DNA from: Gemmatimonadota bacterium
GTDB lineage: Bacteria > Gemmatimonadota > Gemmatimonadetes > Gemmatimonadales > Gemmatimonadaceae
Length of the DNA stretch: 33,804 nt
Assembly: GCA_016874035.1 (NCBI GenBank)
Contig: VGVM01000030.1
Coordinates: forward strand, 1-33,804
Direction of reading: 5' to 3'
Shown here: positions 16,787-26,584 of the stretch, piece after piece
How positions within the stretch are numbered: position 1 is the stretch's first letter
How the letters are laid out: every line of letters begins with the position of its first letter
The notes under the pieces: generated by a model
The model's input: only the letters and a program-made list of their open reading frames with translations
The model's database searches: none
Told to the model about the DNA's origin: nothing
Translations under genes and position numbers: made by a program

Positions 16787-17299
16787 CTACGCCTCGCCCT
16801 TGTGGTCCGCACGGCTGGTCAGCGTGAGCCATGCGAGCAGGACGGCGCCGACCGTGACGCCGGCGTCGGCGACGTTAAACGTCCAGAAGCGCCACCCGGC
16901 GGTTCCGACATCAATGAAGTCCACGACGCCGCGCGCCGAGCGGACGCGGTCAATCAGGTTGCCCAGGGCGCCCCCGGTGACGAAACCGAGCGCCACCGCC
17001 TGCCACGCGTCGTGCGCCGGCGCCTCGCGGTACATGCGGTAGAGCAACACGATCATGCCGATCGCGATCGCGGACAGCCCGACCCGTGAGAAGTCGCCCA
17101 GCGAGAGGTTCATCGCGGCGCCAGGGTTGTAGGTCAGGGTCATGCGGAACCAGTGCCCGACAACCGAGTTCGGGATGTGCAAGGACAGGGCCGACTCGGC
17201 GAAGCGCTTCGTGACGAAGTCGCCCAGTACGATGATCAGCGCGCCCATCCAGAAGGCCGTGGTCTTGGCCGGAATTCGCTTGCGGGGTGTGTCAGTCAC
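16787..17299 (-). CDS. lspA: Lipoprotein signal peptidase (signal peptidase II)
   Basis: The 170-residue inner-membrane aspartyl protease removes signal peptides from prolipoproteins after diacylglycerol has been attached to the lipobox cysteine. Four hydrophobic segments are visible. The conserved blocks are TYNPGAAMN (57-64), GGALGNLIDR (109-118), VVDFID with catalytic Asp127, and FNVADAGVTVG with catalytic Asp145. The length is usual for LspA. The start is GTG at 17299, as the first membrane helix follows shortly after a short basic N-terminus. The next gene on the strand is the Tat-exported DsrE-like gene; hrpB is divergent across an 87-base gap. Confidence 0.95.
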   Translation of the reverse strand: MTDTPRKRIPAKTTAFWMGALIIVLGDFVTKRFAESALSLHIPNSVVGHWFRMTLTYNPGAAMNLSLGDFSRVGLSAIAIGMIVLLYRMYREAPAHDAWQAVALGFVTGGALGNLIDRVRSARGVVDFIDVGTAGWRFWTFNVADAGVTVGAVLLAWLTLTSRADHKGEA

Positions 17300-17386
17300 G
17301 GAGCGGAAAGTAACGGTCGCACGCGAAGCGGCGGCGCAATCGTGTAGGCGGGCACTACGCCATGCGAGCCCCCGTAGGTTTCAGCC

Positions 17387-19933
17387 GTGAATCGCGCGCC
17401 CCAACCCATCGCCGACGCGCTGCCGACGCTGATGCGGACGCTGGCGGACTCGCCGCGCGTGGTGCTGGTCGCTCCAACGGGAGCGGGCAAGACCACGGTG
17501 GTTCCGCCGGCGCTGGTTGGCGAACGGTGGTGCACGGGGCGCGTGATCGTGCTCGAGCCGCGTCGGCTGGCGGCGCGGGCGGCCGCTCGCTTCATGGCGC
17601 GGGAACGCGGCGAGCGCGTCGGCGAGACGATCGGATTTCGCGTGCGGGGCGAAGCCGCCGTTTCGAGCCGCACTCGCGTGGAGGTCGTGACCGAAGGCGT
17701 GCTCACCCGCATGATCGCTTCGGATCCCACGCTCGACGGTGTGTCCGCCGTGCTGTTCGACGAGTTTCACGAGCGCAGCCTGATTGCCGATACAGGCCTG
17801 GCGCTGACGATCCAGAGTGCCGAGCTGGTGCGCCCCGACCTAAGGATCATCGTGATGTCGGCGACGCTCGACGCGGGCAGCGTGGCCACGCTGCTCGGTG
17901 GCGCGCCGGTCGTGGAATCGCGCGGACGCCAGTTCCCGGTCACGACCGAATACGTGGTGCCGCGTGACCCGCGTGACCCGGTCGCCGACGTGGCGAACGC
18001 CGTGCTCCGCGGGCTCGGCGCGGCCGACGGTGACGTGCTCGTCTTCCTGCCCGGCGCGGCGGAGATTCACCGCGCGGCGCAGCAGCTGACCGCCCGAGAC
18101 CTCCCGCCGCGAACCGTGGTGCACGAACTCGCCGGCCACCTGACGGCCGACGCGCAGGACGCGGCGGTCGCGCCCGCCGAGCCGGGCACGCGAAAGGTCG
18201 TGCTGGCGACCGCCATCGCCGAGACCAGCCTCACGATCGAAGGCGTCCGCTGCGTGATTGACGCCGGACTGGCCCGCGGACCGCGCTATGACCCGGGCTC
18301 GGGGATGACCCGGCTCGTCACGACCCGCGTGACGGCGGACGCCGCGGACCAGCGCCGCGGGCGCGCGGGCAGGACAGCGCCGGGGCATTGCATTCGACTC
18401 TGGCACGAGGCGGAGACGGCCACGTTGCGCCCGGCACGAACGCCCGAGATTCGCCAGGCCGACCTGGCCCCGCTTGCGCTCGACCTTGCACTGGCCGGCG
18501 AACGCGATCCGAGCGACCTGCACTGGCTCGATCCCCCTCCGGCCGCCGCGTATGCGACCGCTTGCACGCTCCTGCAGACGCTCGACATCCTCGATGACGC
18601 GCGCCGACCAACCGCGCATGCCGAGCAGGTCGCCCGGCTGGGGTTACACCCTCGGCTTGGGCACATGGTGGCGCGGTCAACCGAGATGGGCCCGGGAGCC
18701 ACCGCCGCCGCGGCGGCGCTCGCCGCGATCGTCAGCGAGCGGGACATCGTACAACGCGACGGCCCCGCACTCGAATGCGATGTCGCGCCGCGGCTCGATG
18801 CGGTGCTGCACGGGCCGTCGGACTCCGCGCTGCGGCTGGACCGCGGCCGCCTGCACCGGGTCCGCGACGAGGCACGGCGGATTCGTGAGCGTGCGCCGGA
18901 GCTGCGCGCGCCGAGCGGTTCGACGCGCCCAATGGTCGAAGACGCCGTCGAACTGCTCGCCCTCGCCTACCCCGACCGCGTCGCGCTGCGGCGGCCGGGC
19001 GCGCGCGGCCGGTTCGTCATGGCCACAGGCGCCGGCGTTCGGGTGGACGAACGCTCGGCGATCGCCGGGGCCGACGCGATCATCGTGGCCGTGACCGACG
19101 GTGCCGCGGATGACGCGCTCGTTGTGCTGGCGGCCGCCACCAGTCGCGTCTCCCTCGAGCGCCTGTTCGGCCACCAGATGCGCACGGAGGTGACGCGGGC
19201 GTTCGATCTCGAGACCGGCCGAGTCGTCGAGACGACCGAGCGACGGCTCGGTGCGCTGGTCTTTGGATCCTGCACGCGTTCCACCGCGGACCCGGATGCG
19301 GTCGCCGATGCGATCGTCGCGCGTGTTCGCGCAAGCGGCGTCGGGGCCATTCCATGGTCCGAGGCCGCGGTGCGGCTTCGCGAACGGCTCACGTTCCTCC
19401 ATCGGCATTCGCCCGCGCAATGGCCCGCTGTTGATGACGCGGCCCTGCTCGAACGACTCGAGCAGTGGCTGCCCGCGGTGGCGAGCCGGTGCGCGCGCTG
19501 GACCGACCTCGAGCGCGCTGACCTGGTCGGCGCGCTGCTTTCGCTGGTGCCGTCCGCCGTCCGGGGCTCGCTCGACCGGTTGGCGCCGACACATTTCGTT
19601 GCCCCGACGGGGTCGCGGGTCCCGGTGGACTACCGCGACGCCGCGCGACCCATGGTCGCGGTGCGCGTGCAGGAGCTCTTCGGGCTCCGCGAAACCCCGA
19701 CGATCCTAAGTGGCGCGGTTCCGCTCACCCTCTCGCTGCTGTCACCTGCATCGCGGCCGATCCAGGTCACGCGCGACCTTCCGGGGTTCTGGGCCGGGTC
19801 CTGGACCGCCGTGCGCAAGTCGATGCGGGGCGAATACCCGCGCCACGAATGGCCGGAAGACCCGGCGTCGGCCTCGCCGACACGCCGCGCGAAACCACGC
19901 AGTTCGCCCGGACCGCGAACGCCGGACCGATAG
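17387..19933 (+). CDS. hrpB: ATP-dependent DEAH-type helicase HrpB
   Basis: The 848-residue protein is a DExH-box RNA helicase of the HrpB group. Walker A is APTGAGKTT (29-37), motif II is DEFHER, motif III is MSATL, and the C-terminal RecA-like domain has TAIAETSLTI and QRRGRAGRTAPGHC (motif VI). The typical HrpB C-terminal domain is present (THFVAPTGSRVPVDY, then VQELFGLRETP and RDLPGFWAGSW). Its cellular role is poorly defined in most bacteria. The length is close to that of E. coli HrpB. The start is a GTG at 17387, giving the usual short run to motif I. It is the first of three plus-strand genes; the TamA-like gene starts nine bases after its TAG. Confidence 0.95.
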   Translation: MNRAPQPIADALPTLMRTLADSPRVVLVAPTGAGKTTVVPPALVGERWCTGRVIVLEPRRLAARAAARFMARERGERVGETIGFRVRGEAAVSSRTRVEVVTEGVLTRMIASDPTLDGVSAVLFDEFHERSLIADTGLALTIQSAELVRPDLRIIVMSATLDAGSVATLLGGAPVVESRGRQFPVTTEYVVPRDPRDPVADVANAVLRGLGAADGDVLVFLPGAAEIHRAAQQLTARDLPPRTVVHELAGHLTADAQDAAVAPAEPGTRKVVLATAIAETSLTIEGVRCVIDAGLARGPRYDPGSGMTRLVTTRVTADAADQRRGRAGRTAPGHCIRLWHEAETATLRPARTPEIRQADLAPLALDLALAGERDPSDLHWLDPPPAAAYATACTLLQTLDILDDARRPTAHAEQVARLGLHPRLGHMVARSTEMGPGATAAAAALAAIVSERDIVQRDGPALECDVAPRLDAVLHGPSDSALRLDRGRLHRVRDEARRIRERAPELRAPSGSTRPMVEDAVELLALAYPDRVALRRPGARGRFVMATGAGVRVDERSAIAGADAIIVAVTDGAADDALVVLAAATSRVSLERLFGHQMRTEVTRAFDLETGRVVETTERRLGALVFGSCTRSTADPDAVADAIVARVRASGVGAIPWSEAAVRLRERLTFLHRHSPAQWPAVDDAALLERLEQWLPAVASRCARWTDLERADLVGALLSLVPSAVRGSLDRLAPTHFVAPTGSRVPVDYRDAARPMVAVRVQELFGLRETPTILSGAVPLTLSLLSPASRPIQVTRDLPGFWAGSWTAVRKSMRGEYPRHEWPEDPASASPTRRAKPRSSPGPRTPDR

Positions 19934-19942
19934 TTTTCGGGC

Positions 19943-22159
19943 ATGCTTGCCCGGGTGGTGGTCGCGGCGTGTGTCGTGTCGGTTCCCGCGGTGATGGCGG
20001 CGCAGCGTAATCCCTGCACCGCGCGGCATCCTCGTGTGGACGACGTGCGGATCGAAGGCAGCCGCGCGGTTTCGTCGGCCGCGCTGTTCCCGCTCCTCGC
20101 GACCGAACGCACGAGCTTCTGGCGCCGCACCTTCGGCTGGCGGCGCGCCACCTTGACGTGCCTCGACTCGGCGGACGTCGTGCGCGACGCCGCGCTGATC
20201 GCGGACGAACACCGCGACCGCGGATTCCTGGAAGCCACGGTGGAGGGCCGGGTCGAGCGGTACGGGGACCGCAGGGCCCGCATACGGTTTCGCGTGAGCG
20301 CCGGCGAGCCGCTCGCGGTCTCGCGCGTGGCCGCGGGCGGCGTGCCACCGCGCGTGCTCGACAGTGCCGCGCTGACGCGACGGCTCCGGGGCCAGGCGCT
20401 GGATGATTCCGTCGTGTACGCGGTGGCGGAATCGTTGCACGCCGTGGTGCGCGACGCCGGGTACGCGCGTGCGCAGCCGCCCACTGTCCAGATTCGCCCG
20501 GACAGCGGTGCGCGCCGCGCGTATGTCGAGATGACGTTCCGCACCGGCAGTGTCACCGCGGTCTCAGATATCAATGTTGCGTTCGTGCCGACCGGGCGCG
20601 CGCCGACGCTCTCCGCGGAGGCCGCGCGTTCCGCGTTTGGCATCCGGCCGGGCGACCGGTTCAGCGGCGAGCGCATCGGGCTGGGGCAACGCGACCTCAA
20701 CGCGCTCGACCTTTACCGCCAGATTCGCGTGGACACGGCTCCCGCCGCTTCCGCCTCGCCCGATTCGATCCGCCTCGTGCTGACCCTCGGCGAAGGCGAC
20801 CGGCGCCGCGCGCGCACGACGGCCGGATGGGGAACCCTGGACTGCTTCCGCACCCAGACGCGCGCGGTCGAGCAGGACTTCCTCGGTTCCGGACACCGGC
20901 TCGAACTGAGCGCGCGGCTGTCGAAGATCGGGCTGGGCGAACCGTTTGACGCGCTGCGCTCTTTCTGTTCCCCGCGAGTGCGGGACGACGCGTTCAGCCA
21001 GAACATGAACTACTACGTCGGCGCGTCACTGCGGCTCAGGGGCTGGGCGACGTGGCGTGGCCTGCGCCTGCAACCGGAGCTCACGCTGTTCAGTGAGCGG
21101 CGATCGCAGGTCAACGCATACGAGCAAACAACGGAGTTCGGCGCGCTCGCGACATCCACGCAGTCCCTGCGGAATCGCAAGACGTTCGGCCTGCAGTACG
21201 CCTATACGGACAGCCGAACGCGCGCGGATCAGGCGGTGTCGTGTACGCAGTTCGGCTTCTGCCGCCTAGAGGACCTCGCCAGCTTCGTCCTGCGGTCGCC
21301 GTTACACGCCGTATCCGCGTCGCTGGCGAAGAACCCGCTGCTGCCGACCGACGATCCGCGGTCCGGGTATCGCTGGAGCATCGAAACCAAGTTCGGCCAT
21401 GCGTCGGTCGGCCAGGTGCTGCCGATCGACTACGGACGACTGCTGGCCGAGGGCGCGTGGTACCACGCGCTGACGCCCTGGCTGACGCTGGCGACGCGGT
21501 TGCAGGTCGGTGGGATCGTCGCGCCGGCCGACGAGAGCTTCCTGCTGCCGCCCTCCGAGCGGTTTTACGGCGGCGGTCAGAACACCGTGCGCGGATTCGG
21601 CCAGAACCTGCTCGGACCCGGCAGCTACATCGTTTCGCGCATTGACACGGTCAGCGGCCCCGGCGGCGCGCCCGTTGGCGCGGCGCGACCCCAGGACGAA
21701 TACGATCGCATCGCGCCGAGCGGCGGAAACGCGATGTGGATCGGGAACATCGAACTGCGTTCGACGCGCGGATGGCCCAGCGACCTGCTCCGGTGGGTGC
21801 TATTCGTGGACATGGGCCGCGTCTGGAACACGCAGAACGTGTTCAGCGTGACGAACGCCGACACTCGTGCGACACCGGGCATCGGCGCGCGCGTAATCAC
21901 GCCGCTCGGACCGTTTCGTGTGGACATCGGTTACGACCCGACCAGCCCGGAGCCCGGCCCCGCGTTCTACGTGATCCCGGCGTCGAACGGCGCGGTCGGT
22001 CGCGCCGTGTGCGTGAGCCCAGGGTCGGAGGACCCGATCACGCTCCGGGCCGGCGACACGCCGTTTGGCGGGCGCTGCCCCGCCAGCTACCTCCCCACCC
22101 GTCCGCGGTCGCTGCTGTCGCGACTCACGTTCCACTTCAGCCTGGGGAACGCGTTCTGA
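19943..22159 (+). CDS. tamA: Omp85/BamA-family outer-membrane protein, probably TamA-like
   Basis: The 738-residue protein has a Sec signal (cleavage near VMAAQ). POTRA-like repeats follow to about residue 290 (VDDVRIEGSRAVSSAALFPLL, then VSRVAAGG and DINVAFVPTG). The rest is a predicted 16-stranded outer-membrane barrel starting near GWGTLDCFRTQTRAVEQDFLGSG. The Omp85 lid-loop motif VRGFG lies in GGGQNTVRGFGQN, and the protein ends in Phe, the usual outer-membrane C-terminal signal. BamA itself is normally encoded near lpxD and skp, not here. The overlapping tamB gene argues for a TamA role in outer-membrane protein insertion or lipid transport. Extra cysteines in the barrel (for example CTQFGFCRLED) are unusual. 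Confidence 0.85.
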   Translation: MLARVVVAACVVSVPAVMAAQRNPCTARHPRVDDVRIEGSRAVSSAALFPLLATERTSFWRRTFGWRRATLTCLDSADVVRDAALIADEHRDRGFLEATVEGRVERYGDRRARIRFRVSAGEPLAVSRVAAGGVPPRVLDSAALTRRLRGQALDDSVVYAVAESLHAVVRDAGYARAQPPTVQIRPDSGARRAYVEMTFRTGSVTAVSDINVAFVPTGRAPTLSAEAARSAFGIRPGDRFSGERIGLGQRDLNALDLYRQIRVDTAPAASASPDSIRLVLTLGEGDRRRARTTAGWGTLDCFRTQTRAVEQDFLGSGHRLELSARLSKIGLGEPFDALRSFCSPRVRDDAFSQNMNYYVGASLRLRGWATWRGLRLQPELTLFSERRSQVNAYEQTTEFGALATSTQSLRNRKTFGLQYAYTDSRTRADQAVSCTQFGFCRLEDLASFVLRSPLHAVSASLAKNPLLPTDDPRSGYRWSIETKFGHASVGQVLPIDYGRLLAEGAWYHALTPWLTLATRLQVGGIVAPADESFLLPPSERFYGGGQNTVRGFGQNLLGPGSYIVSRIDTVSGPGGAPVGAARPQDEYDRIAPSGGNAMWIGNIELRSTRGWPSDLLRWVLFVDMGRVWNTQNVFSVTNADTRATPGIGARVITPLGPFRVDIGYDPTSPEPGPAFYVIPASNGAVGRAVCVSPGSEDPITLRAGDTPFGGRCPASYLPTRPRSLLSRLTFHFSLGNAF

Positions 22160-25100
22160 GCGCGCGTCGACGGCGATGGTTGATCGCCGGTGCCGCGGCA
22201 GGGCTTGCCGTGGGCGCGCTCGCCGCCGCCGGCGCTTGGCTGCTGCGTACCGACGGTGGGATTGGCACCTTGCGCCGCTCGCTGGAGTCGCGCCTGTCCG
22301 CGCGCCTGACCGACGGCGCGGCGTTGCGGATCGGGTCGCTGAGTCGCGCCGACGACGGCGCGTGGGTCGTCGGGAACCTCGCGGTCGCCGACGCGAAGGG
22401 TCGGTCGCTCCTCGCGATCGGCGAGGCACGCTTTGCGCTGTCGGTCGGCGATGCGCTGCGCCGCCGCGTGCACTTGGGCGTCGTCTCGCTCCGGGGAGTG
22501 CGCGTTTCGCTGATCCAATCGCGAGACGGCGCGTGGAACACGGACGGCCTCGTGCGCCCGTCGGGCGGCGGGTCCGGCGGGCCCGCACCGCTCGTGACGG
22601 CCGACAGCATCGCGCTCGAGGATGCGGCAATCATGATTTCGGCGCGCGACACCAGCGCCGCCCTGCCGAATGTCGAACGATCGTTGCGCGAGCTGGCGCT
22701 CGCACTCGGCCCGACGACGCTCAGCAGCCCGGATTCGTCGGGCGGCTGGACCGTACTGCGGCAGCTCGGCGCACAGGTTTCGCTGCCGCCCGTGCACGTC
22801 ACGGGGGCGAGTGGCCCGATCCGCTGGTGGCCCGATTCGTTGTCCCTCACGCTCGACCAGTTCACGCTCCCGGCGACGCATGCATCGGCGCGCGGCCGTG
22901 TGTCGTGGCCGCGCGGCCAACCCGTGCAGATGGACATTGCGATTCGCGCCGACAGCGCAGCCGTCGCGGACATCCGGTGGGCCTCGGCGCTGATTCCGCC
23001 GCGCGGTACGGCGAGCGCGGACCTGCGCATCCGCGGTACGGGAAGCGAGTTCGTGTACGACGTGGAACGATTCTCCCTCGCGTCGGCCACGTCGCGGGTG
23101 CGTGGTTCGTTCCGGGTCAGGGCCGGGCGCAGTGTCGCAGCCGAATCGCTCCGACTCTCGTTCGATCCGCTTGGCATGGATGTGCTGCGCGACATCCTTG
23201 GCGATTCGGTGATCGCCCCGCCGTGGGCCGGCGCGTTGACCGGGACGGTGAGCGGGCGGGGCGGCCCGTTGGACGCCATCGCGATTGACAGCGTGGCGCT
23301 CGAGTATGCCGACGCGAGGATCGGCGGGGCACGATCGCAGCTCAGCGCCCACGGCGTCGTTGACGCCAGCGGGCCGAAGTCCCGGTTGACGCCGTTCAAC
23401 GTGCGGTTCTCGCCGCTCGATATCCGCACGCTCGGCGTGATCGTTGCGGCGGCGGATTCGATGCGTGGCACCCTGGGCGGCGAGGTGACACTCGAGGGCC
23501 CGACCGACAACCTGCTGTTCCGTGAACTTGTCGCCGTGCACCGGGACGGCGCGCTGGCCCGGTCGCAGGTTCGCGGCAGCGGACGCCTCGCCGCCGACCT
23601 CGCGTCACAGTGGCTTGAGGCCGACCTCACGATTGACACGCTGGCGATCGGCACGGTCGCGGCGCCGTTTACCACCGCACCGCTTCGCGGCTTTCTGCGC
23701 GGTGCCCTCGCCCTCCGCGCAACGGGCGATACGCTGTCGCTCGACGCTCGACTGGCCGGCGAAGGCATGCGCGTTCGACTCGCGGGCAACACGTTGCTGG
23801 ATTCGACTCGCACCACGATGCAGTTGGCGGGGCGGCTCGACTCGCTCGACCTCTCGCGGTTCGTGGCGCGCGCGGACATACCGGGCATGCAGCTCAGTGG
23901 GGCCCTGTCCGTCGCGATCGACGACGCCGCGGCCGGCTCGGACCGCCACATCCAGGTCGCGCTCGACTCGACAAGCCGGTTGGGTGGTTCCGCGATTCGG
24001 GGTGGCGCCCTCCGGCTGGGACTGGACTCGACCGGGATCCATCTGGACACGCTGGACCTGACGGCCGACACGTGGCAGGTGGAAGCGCGTGGCCGCCTCC
24101 CCCGCGCCGTTGGCGCCGCGGGCAATCCGGACTCGATCCTGTTTGCGCTGCGCGTGGATTCACTGGATGCGCTTCGTACCATCGTGCTCGATTCGACCGG
24201 TGCGCCGCTGATCACGGGACTCGCCGGACGGGCTCGCGTGGCCGCCGGGACGATCACGGGTTCGTTCGAGTCGGCAACGGTTGTCGCGGACGTCGGCATC
24301 GAGGATCTTGCCGCCGACGGCGTGCGTGTACGTCGTGCGATCGGCACGGTTCGCGTTGCGGACCTGCCGGACAGTGCGACCGGAATCATCCGGGCGACGC
24401 TCGATTCGCTCATGTCGGGGTCGGCGCGCCTCGACCGCGCGGCCATCCAGGCCGACCTGCGACGCGGTCACTCGGCGCGCGTCACGCTGCGAGGCACGAC
24501 GGCCGATTCGATCGCGCTCAGCGGATCGGCGGACGTGACATGGCCGGATCAGGGGTATCGGATCGCGGTGGACTCGTTCGCCGCGACCGTGGGGCCGCAC
24601 GCGTGGACGCTCGAGCGCGCCGCGAACCTGTCGGTGGCCACCGGGGTGGTGACGGCGGATACGATCCGGCTGACCAGCAACGCCGGGGCGTCCGTGCAGG
24701 TCGGTGGGCGATTCGATGATGCGGGCCCCGTCTCCGGATTCCTGCGTGCGAATCGGGTCAGCGTGGCCGAGTTCGCGTTCACCGGTGCCCTGCCCCCGGG
24801 CCTGAGCGGCACCCTCGCAGCGGAGGCCTCGCTCGGCGGGACGCGAGCCGCACCGAAGTTCAATGCCCGCCTGGAGATCGACTCCGTCGCCACGAACAAC
24901 CCGGATGCCCAATCGCGCCGGGCGATCCAGGGCAACGGCCGCGAGGCAGCGGCGGGGGCGGCCAGCCGATCGCGCGCGCGCCTCGTGCTCGACGCCGCCT
25001 ACGAAGACCGACGGTTGGCGATTACGTCGGCCGGCGATGTCAGTGGGCGGCGCGTGCTGGATCTCGGCGCGCGGCTGCCGCTGAACCTTTCGCTGGATTC

Positions 25101-26568
25101 CGTGCCCGATCGGATCGTGGATGAGCCCATGACGCTGCGGCTCCGGCTCGACCGCCTGCTCCTCGCCGATTTCGACGGTCTCGCCGACGGCATCAGCGCC
25201 CTTGGCGGTCGCCTCGATGCGGACCTGGATGTCGGCGGCACCATACGGCGCCCGCGTGGCCGTGGCACGCTGACCATGAGTGATGGCGCCATGGTGCACG
25301 ACAACCTCGGGCTCGACCTGCGCGATGCCACGGCGCTGCTGACCCTGAGCGGCGACTCCGTCATCGTGAATCGCATGCGCGTGACGGACAGCCAATCGCA
25401 AACGGACACGGCTTCGCTGCAGGGCGTGGTGCGCTTGAGCGGCACGAAATGGACCGAGTGGACCGCCAACCTGCGGAGCGCGGCGAGCCAGTTCCGTGCC
25501 ATTGACGACCCGCGCCTGGCGACCGCCGAGGCGTCCTGGGACCTGTCGATCGCCGGGCCGCTCGCCGCGCCGACGGTGACCGGCGCCGTGACGCTGCCGT
25601 ACGCGGTATTCACGATCGGCCCCCAACGGCGGGCTCGCGGCCTCCGCGGTCCGCGCACGGAGCGCAGTTCGCCGCTGGGAACACCACAGGCCAATGGCGT
25701 CCTCGTGACGCTCGGCAACGACGTGCGGCTCAAGTCCCGTGAAGCAAACGTGCAGCTCACCGGCGCCGTCGAACTCTTCGGCCCGCTCGACTTCCCCTGG
25801 GTCAGCGGATCCGTGTCGGCGGCGCGCGGCACGTACCGCGTTGACCTCGGCGTGATCAAGCGCACGTTCGTGGTGGACAGCGGGTCCGTGATCCTCGAGG
25901 GAACGCCGGACATCCCTGCGGCGCTGGACATCCACACGTCCTACACCGTGCGCCGCCCGGACAACGACGTCAAGGTGGGCGCCCGCGTGTATGGCACCAC
26001 GCTCCGTCCGCGACTCAACCTCACCAGCGATCTCGGCTCCGCCGTGCCCCAGAGCGAGATCATCAGCTACCTCGTGTTCGGCCGGCCGAGCTTTGGCGTC
26101 AACGACTCACGGCAGTCAGCGGCGCAATCGGTCACGCAGTCGGCGACCGCCGCGGTGGTGCCGTCGCTCGGGGGGCTCCTGGAGTCCACGCTTGGGACCC
26201 TGCTGCCGTTCTTCAGCACGATGCAGGTCTCGACCGTCGCGGGCGAAGGGCCTGAGAACATCATGGCGAACCCGCTGGACGGCCTGCTGAACAGCGTGGC
26301 CGTTACGGGAGGCCGTCAGGTCGGGACGGACACGTTCTTCAGCGTGAGTGGGGGCGTCTGCCGGGCGGGTCGCACCTCGTCGAGCTCGAACGTGCCGTTC
26401 TGGCTCGGGACGCTGATCGAATACCGGCCGAAGCGCACGCTGGGCGCGAGTATCGCGATCGACCCCGGCGTCGCACCCTGCTCACGCGCGGGGTCGTTCG
26501 GCGACACGTACCAGTTCGGCCTGGACCTGTCCTACGACTGGAAGTTCGGCGGGCCGCGAAAACCGTAA
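22156..26568 (+). CDS. tamB: TamB-like translocation/assembly module protein (DUF490), probable CTG start
   Basis: The 1470-residue protein begins with a basic N-terminus and one membrane anchor (AGAAAGLAVGALAAAGAWLL), then a very long periplasmic part of repeating beta-strands bridging to the outer membrane. The C-terminal DUF490 domain is clear: SVSAARGTYRVDLG, RTFVVDSGSVILEGTPDIPAALDI, PRLNLTSDLGSAVPQSEIISYLVFG. TamB-like (AsmA/VPS13-like) proteins help outer-membrane assembly and phospholipid transport. No ATG, GTG or TTG lies in frame between the tamA stop region and the anchor. A CTG at 22156 overlaps the tamA TGA (CTGA) and would keep the four arginines before the anchor. The first TTG, at 22180, would remove them. 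I prefer the CTG, but the start is uncertain. Confidence 0.85.
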   Translation: MSARRRRWLIAGAAAGLAVGALAAAGAWLLRTDGGIGTLRRSLESRLSARLTDGAALRIGSLSRADDGAWVVGNLAVADAKGRSLLAIGEARFALSVGDALRRRVHLGVVSLRGVRVSLIQSRDGAWNTDGLVRPSGGGSGGPAPLVTADSIALEDAAIMISARDTSAALPNVERSLRELALALGPTTLSSPDSSGGWTVLRQLGAQVSLPPVHVTGASGPIRWWPDSLSLTLDQFTLPATHASARGRVSWPRGQPVQMDIAIRADSAAVADIRWASALIPPRGTASADLRIRGTGSEFVYDVERFSLASATSRVRGSFRVRAGRSVAAESLRLSFDPLGMDVLRDILGDSVIAPPWAGALTGTVSGRGGPLDAIAIDSVALEYADARIGGARSQLSAHGVVDASGPKSRLTPFNVRFSPLDIRTLGVIVAAADSMRGTLGGEVTLEGPTDNLLFRELVAVHRDGALARSQVRGSGRLAADLASQWLEADLTIDTLAIGTVAAPFTTAPLRGFLRGALALRATGDTLSLDARLAGEGMRVRLAGNTLLDSTRTTMQLAGRLDSLDLSRFVARADIPGMQLSGALSVAIDDAAAGSDRHIQVALDSTSRLGGSAIRGGALRLGLDSTGIHLDTLDLTADTWQVEARGRLPRAVGAAGNPDSILFALRVDSLDALRTIVLDSTGAPLITGLAGRARVAAGTITGSFESATVVADVGIEDLAADGVRVRRAIGTVRVADLPDSATGIIRATLDSLMSGSARLDRAAIQADLRRGHSARVTLRGTTADSIALSGSADVTWPDQGYRIAVDSFAATVGPHAWTLERAANLSVATGVVTADTIRLTSNAGASVQVGGRFDDAGPVSGFLRANRVSVAEFAFTGALPPGLSGTLAAEASLGGTRAAPKFNARLEIDSVATNNPDAQSRRAIQGNGREAAAGAASRSRARLVLDAAYEDRRLAITSAGDVSGRRVLDLGARLPLNLSLDSVPDRIVDEPMTLRLRLDRLLLADFDGLADGISALGGRLDADLDVGGTIRRPRGRGTLTMSDGAMVHDNLGLDLRDATALLTLSGDSVIVNRMRVTDSQSQTDTASLQGVVRLSGTKWTEWTANLRSAASQFRAIDDPRLATAEASWDLSIAGPLAAPTVTGAVTLPYAVFTIGPQRRARGLRGPRTERSSPLGTPQANGVLVTLGNDVRLKSREANVQLTGAVELFGPLDFPWVSGSVSAARGTYRVDLGVIKRTFVVDSGSVILEGTPDIPAALDIHTSYTVRRPDNDVKVGARVYGTTLRPRLNLTSDLGSAVPQSEIISYLVFGRPSFGVNDSRQSAAQSVTQSATAAVVPSLGGLLESTLGTLLPFFSTMQVSTVAGEGPENIMANPLDGLLNSVAVTGGRQVGTDTFFSVSGGVCRAGRTSSSSNVPFWLGTLIEYRPKRTLGASIAIDPGVAPCSRAGSFGDTYQFGLDLSYDWKFGGPRKP

Positions 26569-26584
26569 CGGCCGCGCTGCGAGC

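Noticed and set aside
21736-22155. An upstream ATG start for tamB.
   Set aside because: It would overlap tamA by 140 codons and encode non-family, arginine-rich sequence before the membrane anchor.
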